From: Utricularia gibba
Lineage: Eukaryota > Streptophyta > Magnoliopsida > Lamiales > Lentibulariaceae
Reading direction: 5' to 3'
Assembly: GCA_002189035.1 (NCBI GenBank)
Contig: NEEC01000014.1
Location: forward strand, 1,552,501-1,616,500
DNA: 64,000 nucleotides
The notes under the pieces are model-generated. The model worked only from the letters and a program-made list of their open reading frames with translations. It was not told where the DNA came from and did no database searches. Below, one piece after another: positions 1-10,667 of this stretch; the stretch's first letter is position 1; every line of letters begins with the position of its first letter. Both the position numbers and the translations under genes were made by a program.

Positions 1-3000
1 ACTTGCTAATTCAGGACTCGCAACTTTGCCAACTGGGGAATCTGCTGGTGTTTCGGTGAAACGACCAATATATCAAAAGAAAAAGCCAAAGCCCCTTGCT
101 CATTCTAATGGTTTAGCCTCCTCGGAGAATGTTGAGAACGAAGACTCAAAAGAAGTTCAGCTAGAAAAACAGTTGGATTCAGAATCCGTCGGATATGAGA
201 TTTCTAATGAAATTGAGCCATCTAGTGCTAATCAGAAGAGTGAGAGTGCCGGGTTGGCTGTGGAAAATGGAATTGGCCAAGAAGAGGAAGAAGCTGATGA
301 TTCTGATGATGAAGAATGGGATGCCAAAAGCTGGGAGAATGCTGATTTGAATTTGAAGGGCACTAGTGCATTTGTTGATGAGGAAATCGACGTGGAGCCT
401 CAGCCTACTGCAGCCAAGCCCGTTGGTTTAACCGCAAAGGCCCTAGTTCCTCCAAAAAATGATCATGTGGAGGTCAGAAAGAAAGATTTGGACGTTGAGA
501 GTACTCGCACAGCTAAAATCCAGTCTCATGTCACTATAGAGAAAAAGAGTAAGAAGGAAGCTCCTCCCAAAGAAGAACTTTCTAAATCTGAAGTTTTGCC
601 AGCACAAAATGGACAGAATCTTCGTTCTCCGATATGTTGTATCATGGGTCATGTGGATACTGGTAAAACGAAGCTTCTGGATTGCATAAGAGGCACTAAT
701 GTCCAAGAAGGTGAGGCTGGTGGTATCACTCAGCAAATTGGAGCAACCTATTTCCCAGCTGAGAACATCCGTGAAAGAACTAGGGAACTGAAGGCTGATG
801 CAAAGCTTAATGTCCCTGGCCTATTAGTAATTGATACTCCTGGACATGAATCTTTTACCAATTTGCGTTCTAGAGGATCAGGACTGTGCGACATTGCAAT
901 ATTGGTTGTTGATATAATGCATGGTTTGGAACCACAAACCATTGAGTCACTCAATCTTTTGAAGTTGAGAAATACTGAATTTATAGTCGCGTTGAACAAA
1001 GTGAGTACCTTGGTTTATCAATGTATCTTCTTGAGGGAAAAAAGTGCAGCCATTATTATCATCATCTTATCTCGATGTTTCTTATGGCATTGTAGGTAGA
1101 CCGACTTTATGGATGGAAGACATGTCGTAATGCACCGATAATAAAAGCAATAAAGCAGCAGTCGAGAGATGTTCAAATGGAATTTGAATCGAGGCTCACT
1201 TCAGTAAGTTGGTGGTTTTTTTTGTCAGATGTTTAGTTTGAAGTCAAACTTATTTGTACCCTGTTTGGTTGTAGGTTAAAACCCAGTTTATGATGGAAGG
1301 TCTGAATACTGAGTTGTATTACAAGAACAAGGAAATGGGGGAGACCTATAACATTGTTCCAACTAGTGCTATAAGGTTCCTATTATCTCCGGTGTCATCT
1401 TATGAGATCTTTAGTCAGTCCCCAATAATTGTTTTTACTAACGTTGATGCCAACAGTGGTGAAGGCGTGCCAGATTTGTTATTGCTATTGGTTCAGTGGG
1501 CTCAGAAGACAATGACGGAAAGGCTTACCTTCAGAAATGAAGTGGAGGTAGATTGCTCTTCTCTCGCTCATCGCTACTGAACGTGAACCTAATATGAGAA
1601 TCTATCTAATTTTGTTTTGTTGCAGTGTACTGTTCTGGAGGTGAAGGTTGTTGAAGGGCATGGGACTACAATTGATGTCGTTCTAGTAAATGGAGTCCTC
1701 CACGAAGGTGATCAGATAGTCGTATGTGGTTTGCAGGTTAGCATTTTAATAGCATGTTTCTTTTTCGGTTGATGAGCAGAAATCCACATTATCCTCTTCA
1801 TGTCTTGCCTCAGGGACCAATTGTAACTACCATCAGAGCATTGTTAACACCTCATCCTATGAAGGAACTTCGGGTCAAGGTAAAGTTTCCTTTTTATTTG
1901 AAATACCGGTCTATAATTTGCTTGATTTTATTTTGTTGTGTGCCAGCTTCTGTATGGGCAGTTCGTGTTTTTCCGAGCTAAATTTTTATTTTGTGAAAGT
2001 GACCTCATTGATGAACATGTGTATTTTTTGTGTTGCTCATTCTCATGTCTATGCGTTCGTTATAATTTAGTTATAATAAAGCTTATTGTTTGCTTCTTTA
2101 TCATGTGCTACAGGGAACTTATTTACACCATAAGGAAATCAAGGCTGCTCAGGGTATTAAGATTACTGCACAGGTAACAACTCAAAATGTTGTTTCTGTG
2201 CGTCTATTTTCTTTCTAATGTTTGACAATGTTCTCTGAGCATTGTGACCCTGCCTTCTTCAGGGCCTCGAGCATGCTGTTGCAGGTACCAGTCTCTATGT
2301 CGTGGGACCTGATGATGATTTAGAGGACGTAAAAGACACTGCCATGGAAGATATGAAATCAGTTATGAGTAGGATAGACAAAAGTGGTGAGGGGGTATAC
2401 GTTCAAGCGTCAACTCTTGGGTCATTGGAAGCATTGCTGGAGTTTCTGAAATCTCCTGCTGTCAACATACCTGTCAGTGGTATAAGCATAGGTCCAGTCC
2501 ACAAGAAGGATGTGATGAAGGCAAGTGTCATGCTCGAGAAGAAAAAGGAATATGGTACAATATTGGCCTTTGACGTCAAAGTCACACAAGAGGCTCGGGA
2601 ACTTGCTGATGAGTATGGTGTCAAAATATTCATAGCCGACATAATTTACCATTTATTTGATCAATTCAAGGCGTACATAGATGACCTCAAGGAGGAGAAA
2701 AAGAAAGAAGCTGCTGGGGAAGCAGTTTTCCCCTGTGTCCTCAAGATCGTTCCTGGTTGCGTGTTCAATAAAAAGGACCCCATTGTTCTCGGGGTCGATG
2801 TCATTGATGGGATCATGAAGGTAACTTCTTTTATAATCTACGTTTGGTAAGGATGTATATAATCAGCTGAACCCTCAAAGCCTGAACTATCTGAATTTTG
2901 AGTTGCACTGATTAGAACTGGGCTTCGCTGAATTTTTTTTTTGTAAGGAGGCCTACCTGGAAGCCTTCTTTTTTGCTTCAAAAAATTTGCATATAAGGAG

Positions 3001-3701
3001 TCTTGTTGAATTTTGTAGGTGGGGACTCCTTTATGCGTACCTCAGAAGGATTTCATTGATATCGGGTGCATAAGTTCCATTGAAAACAATCACAAACCTG
3101 TCGACTTTGCTAAGAAAGGCGAAAAGGTTGCAATCAAGGTAAGCTATTCTAGCTTTCTTTTCACCCAAAACTTCATACAAGATTAATCGTGGCCATCAAG
3201 TAATTTTGTGTATGAAAGTGTCACTTGCATGGCGGACTTCTAGACAACCTCAGACATGCTGTCTGGCGTTTTGCGTTTGTCGTGGATGGATAGTATATGC
3301 TCTTTTTGGCCAAAAACATTCGCTGAACTTGCATGCGATAGTCCCATTGAATTTTGGATTCTGTTCTCTCTCAAATTTTAGAAAAGTAAACACCAAGCAA
3401 TTTATCTCATGTATTTCCCTGTGATATGCTGAGTCTGATCTACAGGTGGTCAGCACCAATCCGGAGGATCAAAAGATTTTTGGCAGGCATTTTGAGATCG
3501 AGGACGAGCTAGTTAGCAAAATATCCCGAAACTCCCTGGATGCGCTGAAGGAACACTATGCGGTAACCAATACACATGCCTCCTCCCTCCTCCATTCTCT
3601 GTTTTCCAAGGTCTCATACTTCCTTTGCACTTTAGGCCGATCTGTCCAAAGATATCACGAGGCTTCTGTTCACCCTGAAAAGGGTCTTTAAAATCCCTTG
3701 A
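1..3701 (+). CDS. eIF5B: Eukaryotic translation initiation factor 5B, 3' part of gene (5'-truncated by window)
   Basis: Ribosome-dependent GTPase that joins the 60S subunit to the 48S initiation complex in the cytosol. The frame is open from base 2. Exons: 2-1000, 1096-1203, 1275-1375, 1457-1547, 1626-1736, 1814-1879, 2114-2173, 2263-2820, 3019-3138, 3446-3562 and 3636-3701 (about 798 codons plus TGA). All introns are GT-AG and all phases agree. What is seen: an acidic and lysine-rich linker ([17 protein letters not shown]), then G1 GHVDTGKT (from base 647), switch I region [13 protein letters not shown]3 DTPGHESF, G4 NKVD split by intron 1, and G5 TSAIS split by intron 3. Domains II to IV follow, ending KRVFKIP. 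The start codon and most of the variable N-terminal region lie outside the window. Family assignment is secure; the exact exon edges are hand-inferred. Confidence 0.95.
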
Positions 3702-5372
3702 ATCAACCCGCTACAAACTGAGAGCGACAATCATTTACATCATCTTCTGGTGTTGTGCTGGTCTGGAACGCCTACCTGGATGCATCAAGACCATACCACA
3801 GACACACACACACCAAAAGCTGAGATTCTTGAAAGGGAAAACATGCATGGTGTTTATGTGCGGTGGCTGGAAGTACCTGAATTTTGCTGTTGGTTTTACT
3901 GAGTTTTCGGGGACGGGAAATGTTAGAGAGACAGAGTGCTTGGTTGCAGCATCCCATCCCATGTGTATAGTTGTAACATGCGTACCTCATTCACCAAAGT
4001 TTGGTGAGGAGGTGTTTGTTTCCTCCAACTGAGAATTTGCTCCTCATTTGCATCTTATACACACAGAAGCAGCCACCATGAATCCCTATGCCCTTCAACC
4101 TGATGGCAGCAAGCGCACTGGGGGAAGAGCAGCACAGCATACTGACTTCTCAAGAGCTCACCCCACAGAAGCAATGAATAAGCTCAGAAAAAAGGATATT
4201 TCCTTTGAATGAGGAAAATCAAACAGGTACTTCAAAATCAATTATGAGTGTAAAATTACGATCAACTCCTTGAAGAAGGGGGCGGTGGGACATGCAAGAA
4301 GAGGGATGGCTGGCGTTCTTGGTGTAATATGGAGTAGGATATACCGTTTGTGGGGGCCATGCAAAGGCGGTGGTGGGGGTGGGGGTATTAATGGTATTTC
4401 AGTGCCGTCTTGTCTTCTTTATCGTGTCAGACTGTAGAAGGCGAAGCAGCGTCATTCTCGGAATCCTAGAGTAGTTAGCGAGTGGTTTTTTGGGGATAAA
4501 CGAGAGATTAAGGGACACTTGAAACTGGAATTAAGTCGCCCACAATTTACGAAAAGCAGCGTAAAAGGCCTAATTTCACGGCCATTTCGATCACTCAAAA
4601 AGACGCGGAGGAGCGGTCGGCTCGGAGGGTTGGATCTGATCTGGGCCTTTGCCTTTATTTTACCCTTTTGCACGCTATAGCCATTGCCTTTCTCTTGCTC
4701 CCAGAAACTTTGCTGAGCGGATTGTATCACTCTGTTTCTGCAGCTGCTTGGTTTCATGTACCGTTGGATCAATGGAAATGTGGGTACTTGTGCATTTTCC
4801 GTATCTGGCTCTCTGCTTTGAGCTCCTTGATTCCTTGCTTGGGTTTTTGGGGTGCCAAGTTTTTACTGGTTTTGCACTCTAGTTTCTTCCTTCCTAGCGT
4901 GGTTTTACATGGGGACGAGTTTGTTTGATGCTTTTATGGGTTTTCTGCAAAAATCTTGTGGCTGCTGTCTAGGTTTTTATTTATATTTACTCCAGGGGTC
5001 CCGTTCTTGTTATTCAGTTACAAGAAATAGAATGCTGTGTTGTTTTGTGAAGTTGGTAAGATCGACATGATGTTATTTTTTCAAGCGTTGACAAAAATAT
5101 TGCATAACCAGACCCAAGATCGTGTTGATCTAGCAATGGATATGAGTGATCTGTTTGGAAATAAAGCATGAAATAAACCCATGTTTTGAGTCCTTGCGTA
5201 ATTCCGTTTCTTCCTGTACCTTGATTAATGATTCTCTTTTTTAATTATCATCCAAAAGGCGCGTAGGTCGAGAGCTCAAGCGGTGTCTCTAGTTCAACTA
5301 TGATTTTGGCTGTCTCTGAAACAATTTGAAAGTACAAAGATAACTGTTGTTGTATCAGAAAGAGAACTTAAT
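3702..5372. other. 3' end of eIF5B, spacer, and leader of the next gene
   Basis: No coding gene is supported here. The first few hundred bases are probably eIF5B 3' UTR. A G-rich tract (GGTGGTGGGGGTGGGGG, around 4370-4386) follows. From about 4640 the sequence becomes pyrimidine-rich and is likely the promoter and leader, possibly with a leader intron, of the gene that begins at 5373. The short ORFs between 4450 and 5070 overlap each other and resemble no family I know. Confidence 0.5.
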
Positions 5373-7075
5373 ATGGCACTGGAGCGGAATCGATTTCTGC
5401 AGCCACCACAACCACCAGCACCACGGGTATGCAGATGTTGAAATCAAGCTATCATCTGGTTATGCATATAGGTTCTCTTTATCATGCCTTCACTCACTCA
5501 CACAGTAAAATGAAATTTGGTCACCTTTATTATGGAATGTTCGTGTGTGTGTTCCAAGTATTCTGGTATTGCAGTTCAAGTTTTGTTGTATTATGGATCC
5601 TGAAGCGTATTTGTTTTAGGATCAGGTTCAATCTTTCCGTTACAGCGTATTTGTCTGCTAGGTATCCTTACTGATCCTGATATGTTGACAGCGCAAGAGA
5701 TGGGGAGGTTGTTGGGTGGACTATCCTTCTTCCATAAACAAAAGGGCGGCAAACGTGTTGTGCCAGCATCTCGTGTTCCTGAAGCCAGTGCTCTGACAAA
5801 TCAGCCAAATGGACCTCGTATTGGTGGATTGTCAAATCAGCCTACTGGAATAGCTTTATCTATTTTTGCACCTCCATCTTCTCCAGCTTCATTTTCCAAT
5901 TCTGTTGCTCCATCAACAGTTCAGTCCCCTAGCTGTTTTCTATCTGCTAGTTCTCCTGGGGGGCCTCCTCTACCATGTTTGTCACTGGTCCATATGCTCA
6001 CGAGACCCAACTTGTATCGCCACCTGTGTTTTCGACTTTCACCACTGAGCCATCTACAGCTCCCCTAACCCCTCCACCGGAGCTAGCCCATTTAACAACC
6101 CCATCTTCACCTGATGTCCCCTATGCACGTTTTCTTTCATCATCTGCAAAAATCAAGGACAGTGACAAGAGTGGATATGTTTCTGGGAATGATTTTCCGG
6201 TGACTTACTCACTGTATCCCGAAAGCCCTGCGAGCACTCTTAGATCACCTGTTTCAAGAACACCTGGTAATTGTCTCTCGTCATCCTCATATGGGGAAAG
6301 AGAGTTTCCATCTCAGTGGGACATTTCTCAAGATTCAGGATATATGAAATCCAAATCGGGCAGGTTACCTGGGGTTCAGGCTGATGGTACATCCAAGCCA
6401 CGCCAGGATTCCAACTTCTTCTGCCCAGAGACGTTTGCTCAGTTCTATGACCTATCCTCGTTCTCTAATTCTGGTGGTAGGCTGAGTATTTCTAAGGAAT
6501 CAGAAGCTTATTCAAATGGTGGTAATGCTTACCAGAGCAAGCAGGCTAAAAATTCTAAACCAGATGCTGAGGAACTTGAAGCATATAGGGCTTCCTTTGG
6601 GTTCAGTGCAGATGAACTCATGCCTACTAATTACGCTGAGATCTCTGACATATCTGATGATTCCTTCAGCATGGCATTTTCGAACCCTCTGAATCCTTCT
6701 GAGCCAGAGCTTAGTTCAAATCCAACTCCTAAATCAGCAGTTGTGAAGGAGAGAAGACATAATCTTTTTGAATCACAACTCATCCATTCAATTGCTGCTG
6801 AAGGTAACTAATGAAACGGATTCAGTGCTTGGTATTTTGTATGATAATTGAATGTTGAACCTGTATATGCCTCAGACAATGTTGCAGCCAAACAATTCGG
6901 GCATCCTGGACGAATAGTTCAGGACAGCCATATTCTGAGTGATGACGAGGACATCTTTTCCAGGATGCATGCTTCAAGATCTTCCCGGAAGTACCCCTTT
7001 GGCTCATCAACTTCTGATGCAGAAATTGAATACCGGAGAGCACGAAGCTTGCGAGAACGGCTCAATCAAAGCTGA
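5373..7075 (+). CDS. Hydroxyproline-rich glycoprotein family protein (At5g52430/At4g25620-like), with two apparent one-base deletions
   Basis: Plant-specific, Pro/Ser-rich, largely disordered protein of unknown function. Exons: 5373-5426 (starts MALERNRFLQPPQ), 5692-6803 and 6876-7075 (ends RSLRERLNQS). Family hallmarks seen: KRWGGCW and GGKRVVPASRVPE near the N-terminus, SIFAPPSSPASF, then TGPYAHETQLVSPPVFS, FTTEPSTAPLTPPPE and SSPDVPYARFL. The long exon does not read through. The frame changes once in the GGG at 5714-5716 and again in the G6 run at 5958-5963. Restoring one base at each place makes exon 2 1114 bases, which gives exactly the phase needed for the GAA-G|AC junction with exon 3. 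I therefore treat it as one gene with two missing bases (sequencing error or real lesions). Family recognition is from memory. Confidence 0.75.
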
Positions 7076-9053
7076 GTAATCTCCCATGCTCCAGCAGCCC
7101 AGGTCATCCCCATCCACCACCATCGCCTCCTAATATGTAAGTATCCTATGTCTGTGTCATGGTTTCCCCTATAAGGGAATCAGATTGTATTATATGGTTT
7201 TGTCTGCAAATCCGGATCACATGATGCAGAATCAAAGTGGGACCTTTTTTTGTATGTAAAATCATGGAAACAGTCGTCTGAGGGGGGATTGCATTGTGTC
7301 TGCTTGTTTTACTCAGAGCACTTGCAGCTCTTAGTCTCTCATTTCAACTCTTCCTGCTTCAGTTTGTTAATGTAAATGATTCTTGGTCAGCTCTGTTATT
7401 GGACATTGATGTTCCTTTAGGCGTATCTTGCTATACATATTATCCTTTATTCGATACAGCAGCTCGAAAATCAAACCACAAATATATTCATGAAATATGA
7501 TGTTGTGAAGCATGCTCATGTAGCTAGCTGTTTTTACCGTGTTTCTTTCATTTGCATCGAAGAGCGCTGGCTTTCTCTGTAGGCGTGCCAACATTTCCCT
7601 TGTCGTCATACAAAAATAACTCTCAAGAACTCAGGGAGCTGGCATCTTCCTCCCATGAGTATATTCTTTCCCACAGAGAGAGATCGCAGCTATGACCGCC
7701 AGGATTGATATCCATATCCCTCTCGTCGTGGAGTTGGATGGCATGATCTTCTGTTCAGGCCCCATTGCAAGATCTCCATCGACGACGCCATTTCTGAGAA
7801 TGATGGGCGCAGAGCTGATGCACAGATGAAGAAGAAGGCGATGCCGAACACTGCATCAACTTGGTGTTGCTTCATCAACCTGAGGTGGGCTGCTGCTGCC
7901 TTGCGGTAGCAGTTACAGAATGATGGAGTTGGGTCTCATTTATATGGATGGCAGGAGGATTTGTTGAGCTTCATCACCAGTGCTGGCTCCTGGAACTGGA
8001 GAGCTCTCAGTAGTACTACTCCACTGCCTGGCTCAGTGAATGCGTAATTAAAAATAATGCTTTTTAAATGAAGAAAAAAGGTTTCCAAGATACCTAAGCT
8101 CCAGGAGAATATTCTTGCCACGTTTTTTTTATTTGTTTTTTGCATTGGAATTTAGTAGGGAAGGAAAGATTCAGGCATGGCGGTTGGTGGAGACCGGAAC
8201 CGGACCCGAGAATCGGCTCTCGTGTTCCATTTTCCCACCAAATTCATTTCTCCGATGCGCGTGGCGTCGCCTACCAGTCTCGCTTTCCACGTCCAACTAA
8301 ACCGCAGCCGGCTAAAACCCATTTCGAACTTCTTTAATTCCGTGAGTTGCTTTCCGGTCCCGTTTTCTGCATTGCGTTAAAGATTCGTTTTTTTTTTCTT
8401 ATTGCTGTTAAGAAACCGCCCGTTAACTTCCTGCCCACTTCGCCTTGGTTGTATCGAAGGCACATTTCGATTACTGACCCGTGTTTCCATCTGGGTTCTT
8501 CGCTCTCGTATACATGATCTCTAAAACCTTTTCATTGTTATATTTTTTCTTGTTTGATTGAGTTTCTTGCTGTGTTTCTAATGATCTTGTACGTTCCTCT
8601 GATTCTGCTTTGACTTTACGCATTTTCTTTATCCGTTTTGAGTCCATTGTTCTGGGACTTTTTTCTCGCCTCAGTACCGTGCACTGCTTGTTAAGATTTT
8701 ATAGTTAAGTGCTTTTTTTTTTCATGTCGCGATTTGCATATGTACACTTTGGGCTTTGTGTCAGCTTTTTGAAGCTAATGGTTTAAAGATCTTGAGAATC
8801 AATTCATTTTGCTGATTCTTTTGCCGTTGCATGCTTACTCTTAACAAGTCACTTATGCTAGCTAATGATACAGGCATATCCTATGGTCGTCTCATACTGC
8901 GCTTATTCATGCATTATATGTTGGTGCCATAGAAGTTTCTGTTTTTGTTTCATTTTCTTGATTGCAATGCTAGATCTATATCATGGTGACTTGTTTTACG
9001 ATCAAGACTTTCCTTTTTTTCTTATATCATATTTTCCTTGGTTTCTCTCCAGA
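7076..9053. other. 3' UTR, spacer and leader of the phosphoglycerate mutase gene
   Basis: The first roughly 450 bases look like the 3' UTR of the upstream gene. The region 8100-8700 is probably the promoter and first leader exon of the next gene. The CTCTCCAG at 9045-9052 directly before its ATG looks like the 3' end of a leader intron. A minus-strand ORF at 7690-7875 is described separately. Nothing else is supported. Confidence 0.5.
7690..7875 (-). CDS. Small ORF with a signal-peptide-like N-terminus (tentative)
   Basis: A 61-residue reading frame starting MKQHQVDAVFG, with a hydrophobic stretch (VFGIAFFFICASAL, about residues 8-21), an Arg/Ser-rich middle and the end GYGYQSWRS. The shape (signal peptide, basic middle, short tail) is that of a small secreted peptide precursor. 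The tail does not match the mature motifs of CLE, CEP, RGF, PSY, PSK, IDA or RALF that I know. It lies in a gene-poor spacer. It could equally be chance, because a frame of about 60 codons is not rare. Confidence 0.15.
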   Translation of the reverse strand: MKQHQVDAVFGIAFFFICASALRPSFSEMASSMEILQWGLNRRSCHPTPRREGYGYQSWRS

Positions 9054-10667
9054 ATGGCTCTTCCTGCTCCTCAACATGTCATGGGAAATCTTCAACCTAG
9101 AATATGCTTTGGTAATTCTTCCCATGATACGGCCAGTGGAGTTGCCCTGTGTAGATTGAATTCGAAGGGTGTCAGTCTTTCTGTCTCTCCAATTAGAACA
9201 GAGAATTGCGGCTACCAAAGTAGAAGATTCAGTACAATCAAGGTCTCATCTTCATCGAGCACAGTCTCTGACCCGGTTGCATCTTCACCAAACAGTCCAG
9301 ATGGTGTATCCAAGAAGAAAAGTAATCCTGCTGGAGTTGTAGGAAATTTAAGCTTTTTACCAATAGAATTATAAATATCCCTGTTGACTCATATTTGAAA
9401 TGATACTGAAACACTTGCAGATGAAGCTGCTTTGATTCTTATTCGGCATGGGGAATCCATGTGGAATGAGAAAAACCTGTTCACAGGATGTGTTGATGTG
9501 CCACTGACCAGGAAGGGAGTCGATGAGGCTGTTGAAGCTGGTAGAAGAATCAGAAACATACCTGTTGACATGATCTATACTTCTTCCTTAATTCGTGCTC
9601 AGATGACAGCAATGCTTGCCATGACTGAACATCGTCGCAAGAAGGTGAAAATTTATACAAATTTTACTCTTATTCAGGTGGTATTACAGAATACTTGTGA
9701 ATCTGTAAACGAGTTGTTTTTATCCCACATGTTCATCTGGATGGTAACAGAGATATATGAATTTGATATGAATCAGTGGGTAATGCATGCCTAAACTACC
9801 GTACAGATCCCAATTATTGTGCATAACGAGACAGAGCAAGCAAGGGAATGGAGCGAAATCTTCAGTGAAGATACTAAAAAGCAGTGCGTTCCAGTTATCA
9901 CAGCTTGGCAACTAAACGAGAGAATGTGAGTTCTTGGCTTGCACTGTTTAAATACTGGTTATGCTGCAGAACTTGAAACCAGGTGTCTCCCTTTGTCATG
10001 TAGGTATGGAGAGCTACAAGGGCTTAATAAGCAAGAAACTGCTGATAGGTATGGAAAAGAGCAAGTTCATGAATGGAGACGCAGCTATGACGTGCCTCCA
10101 CCAAATGGTGAGAGCTTGGAGATGTGTGCAGAGCGTGCTGTTGCATACTTCAAAGAAAAGGTATGGTGGATCCAATCACTCATTTCTACAACTGTTTTAC
10201 GTAACATCACCACTTGTGGCAAAACAGATCGAGCCAAAGCTTCTGTCCGGAAAAAACGTGATGATAGCAGCACATGGGAACTCACTGAGGTCCATCATAA
10301 TGTATCTTGACAAGCTGACTTCCCAAGAGGTGAAACCTGCGAAAGTGCAGCTCATCATCTGTCACCTTTTCACCTTCCAATGGCTGTTAGCTATATAAAC
10401 GTTTTTCAGGTTATAAACTTGGAGCTGTCAACTGGGATACCGATGCTTTACATTTCCAAAGAAGGAAAATTCATTCGCCGAGGCAGCCCTGTGGCACCAA
10501 CTGAAGCTGGGGTTTATGCATATACCATGGTAACCTCCAGAGCCATCATAGTGTTACATGTCCCTCCCTTCCCCCTTTCTTTTTCTAACAATCAGTTACT
10601 TGTTTGTCTATGGATGCAGCCTTTGGCCCAATACAGAGAGATGCTAGATGATATGTTTCAGTCCTGA
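9054..10667 (+). CDS. Phosphoglycerate mutase-like protein, cofactor-dependent type, probably plastid-targeted
   Basis: Expected to interconvert 3- and 2-phosphoglycerate, or to act as a related phosphatase. Exons: 9054-9321, 9421-9644, 9807-9925, 10004-10160, 10228-10329, 10410-10529 and 10620-10667; 345 residues with consistent phases. Seen: a Ser-rich N-terminus of about 85 residues, low in acidic residues, typical of a chloroplast transit peptide; then [19 protein letters not shown] with catalytic His at about residue 99; [42 protein letters not shown]; and [10 protein letters not shown] with the second catalytic His. This is the dPGM signature, close to Arabidopsis At1g22170/At1g78050 as I remember them. 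The start was chosen because it follows a leader-intron acceptor and opens the transit peptide. An upstream in-frame ATG at 8865 would add sequence that looks non-coding. Confidence 0.93.
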
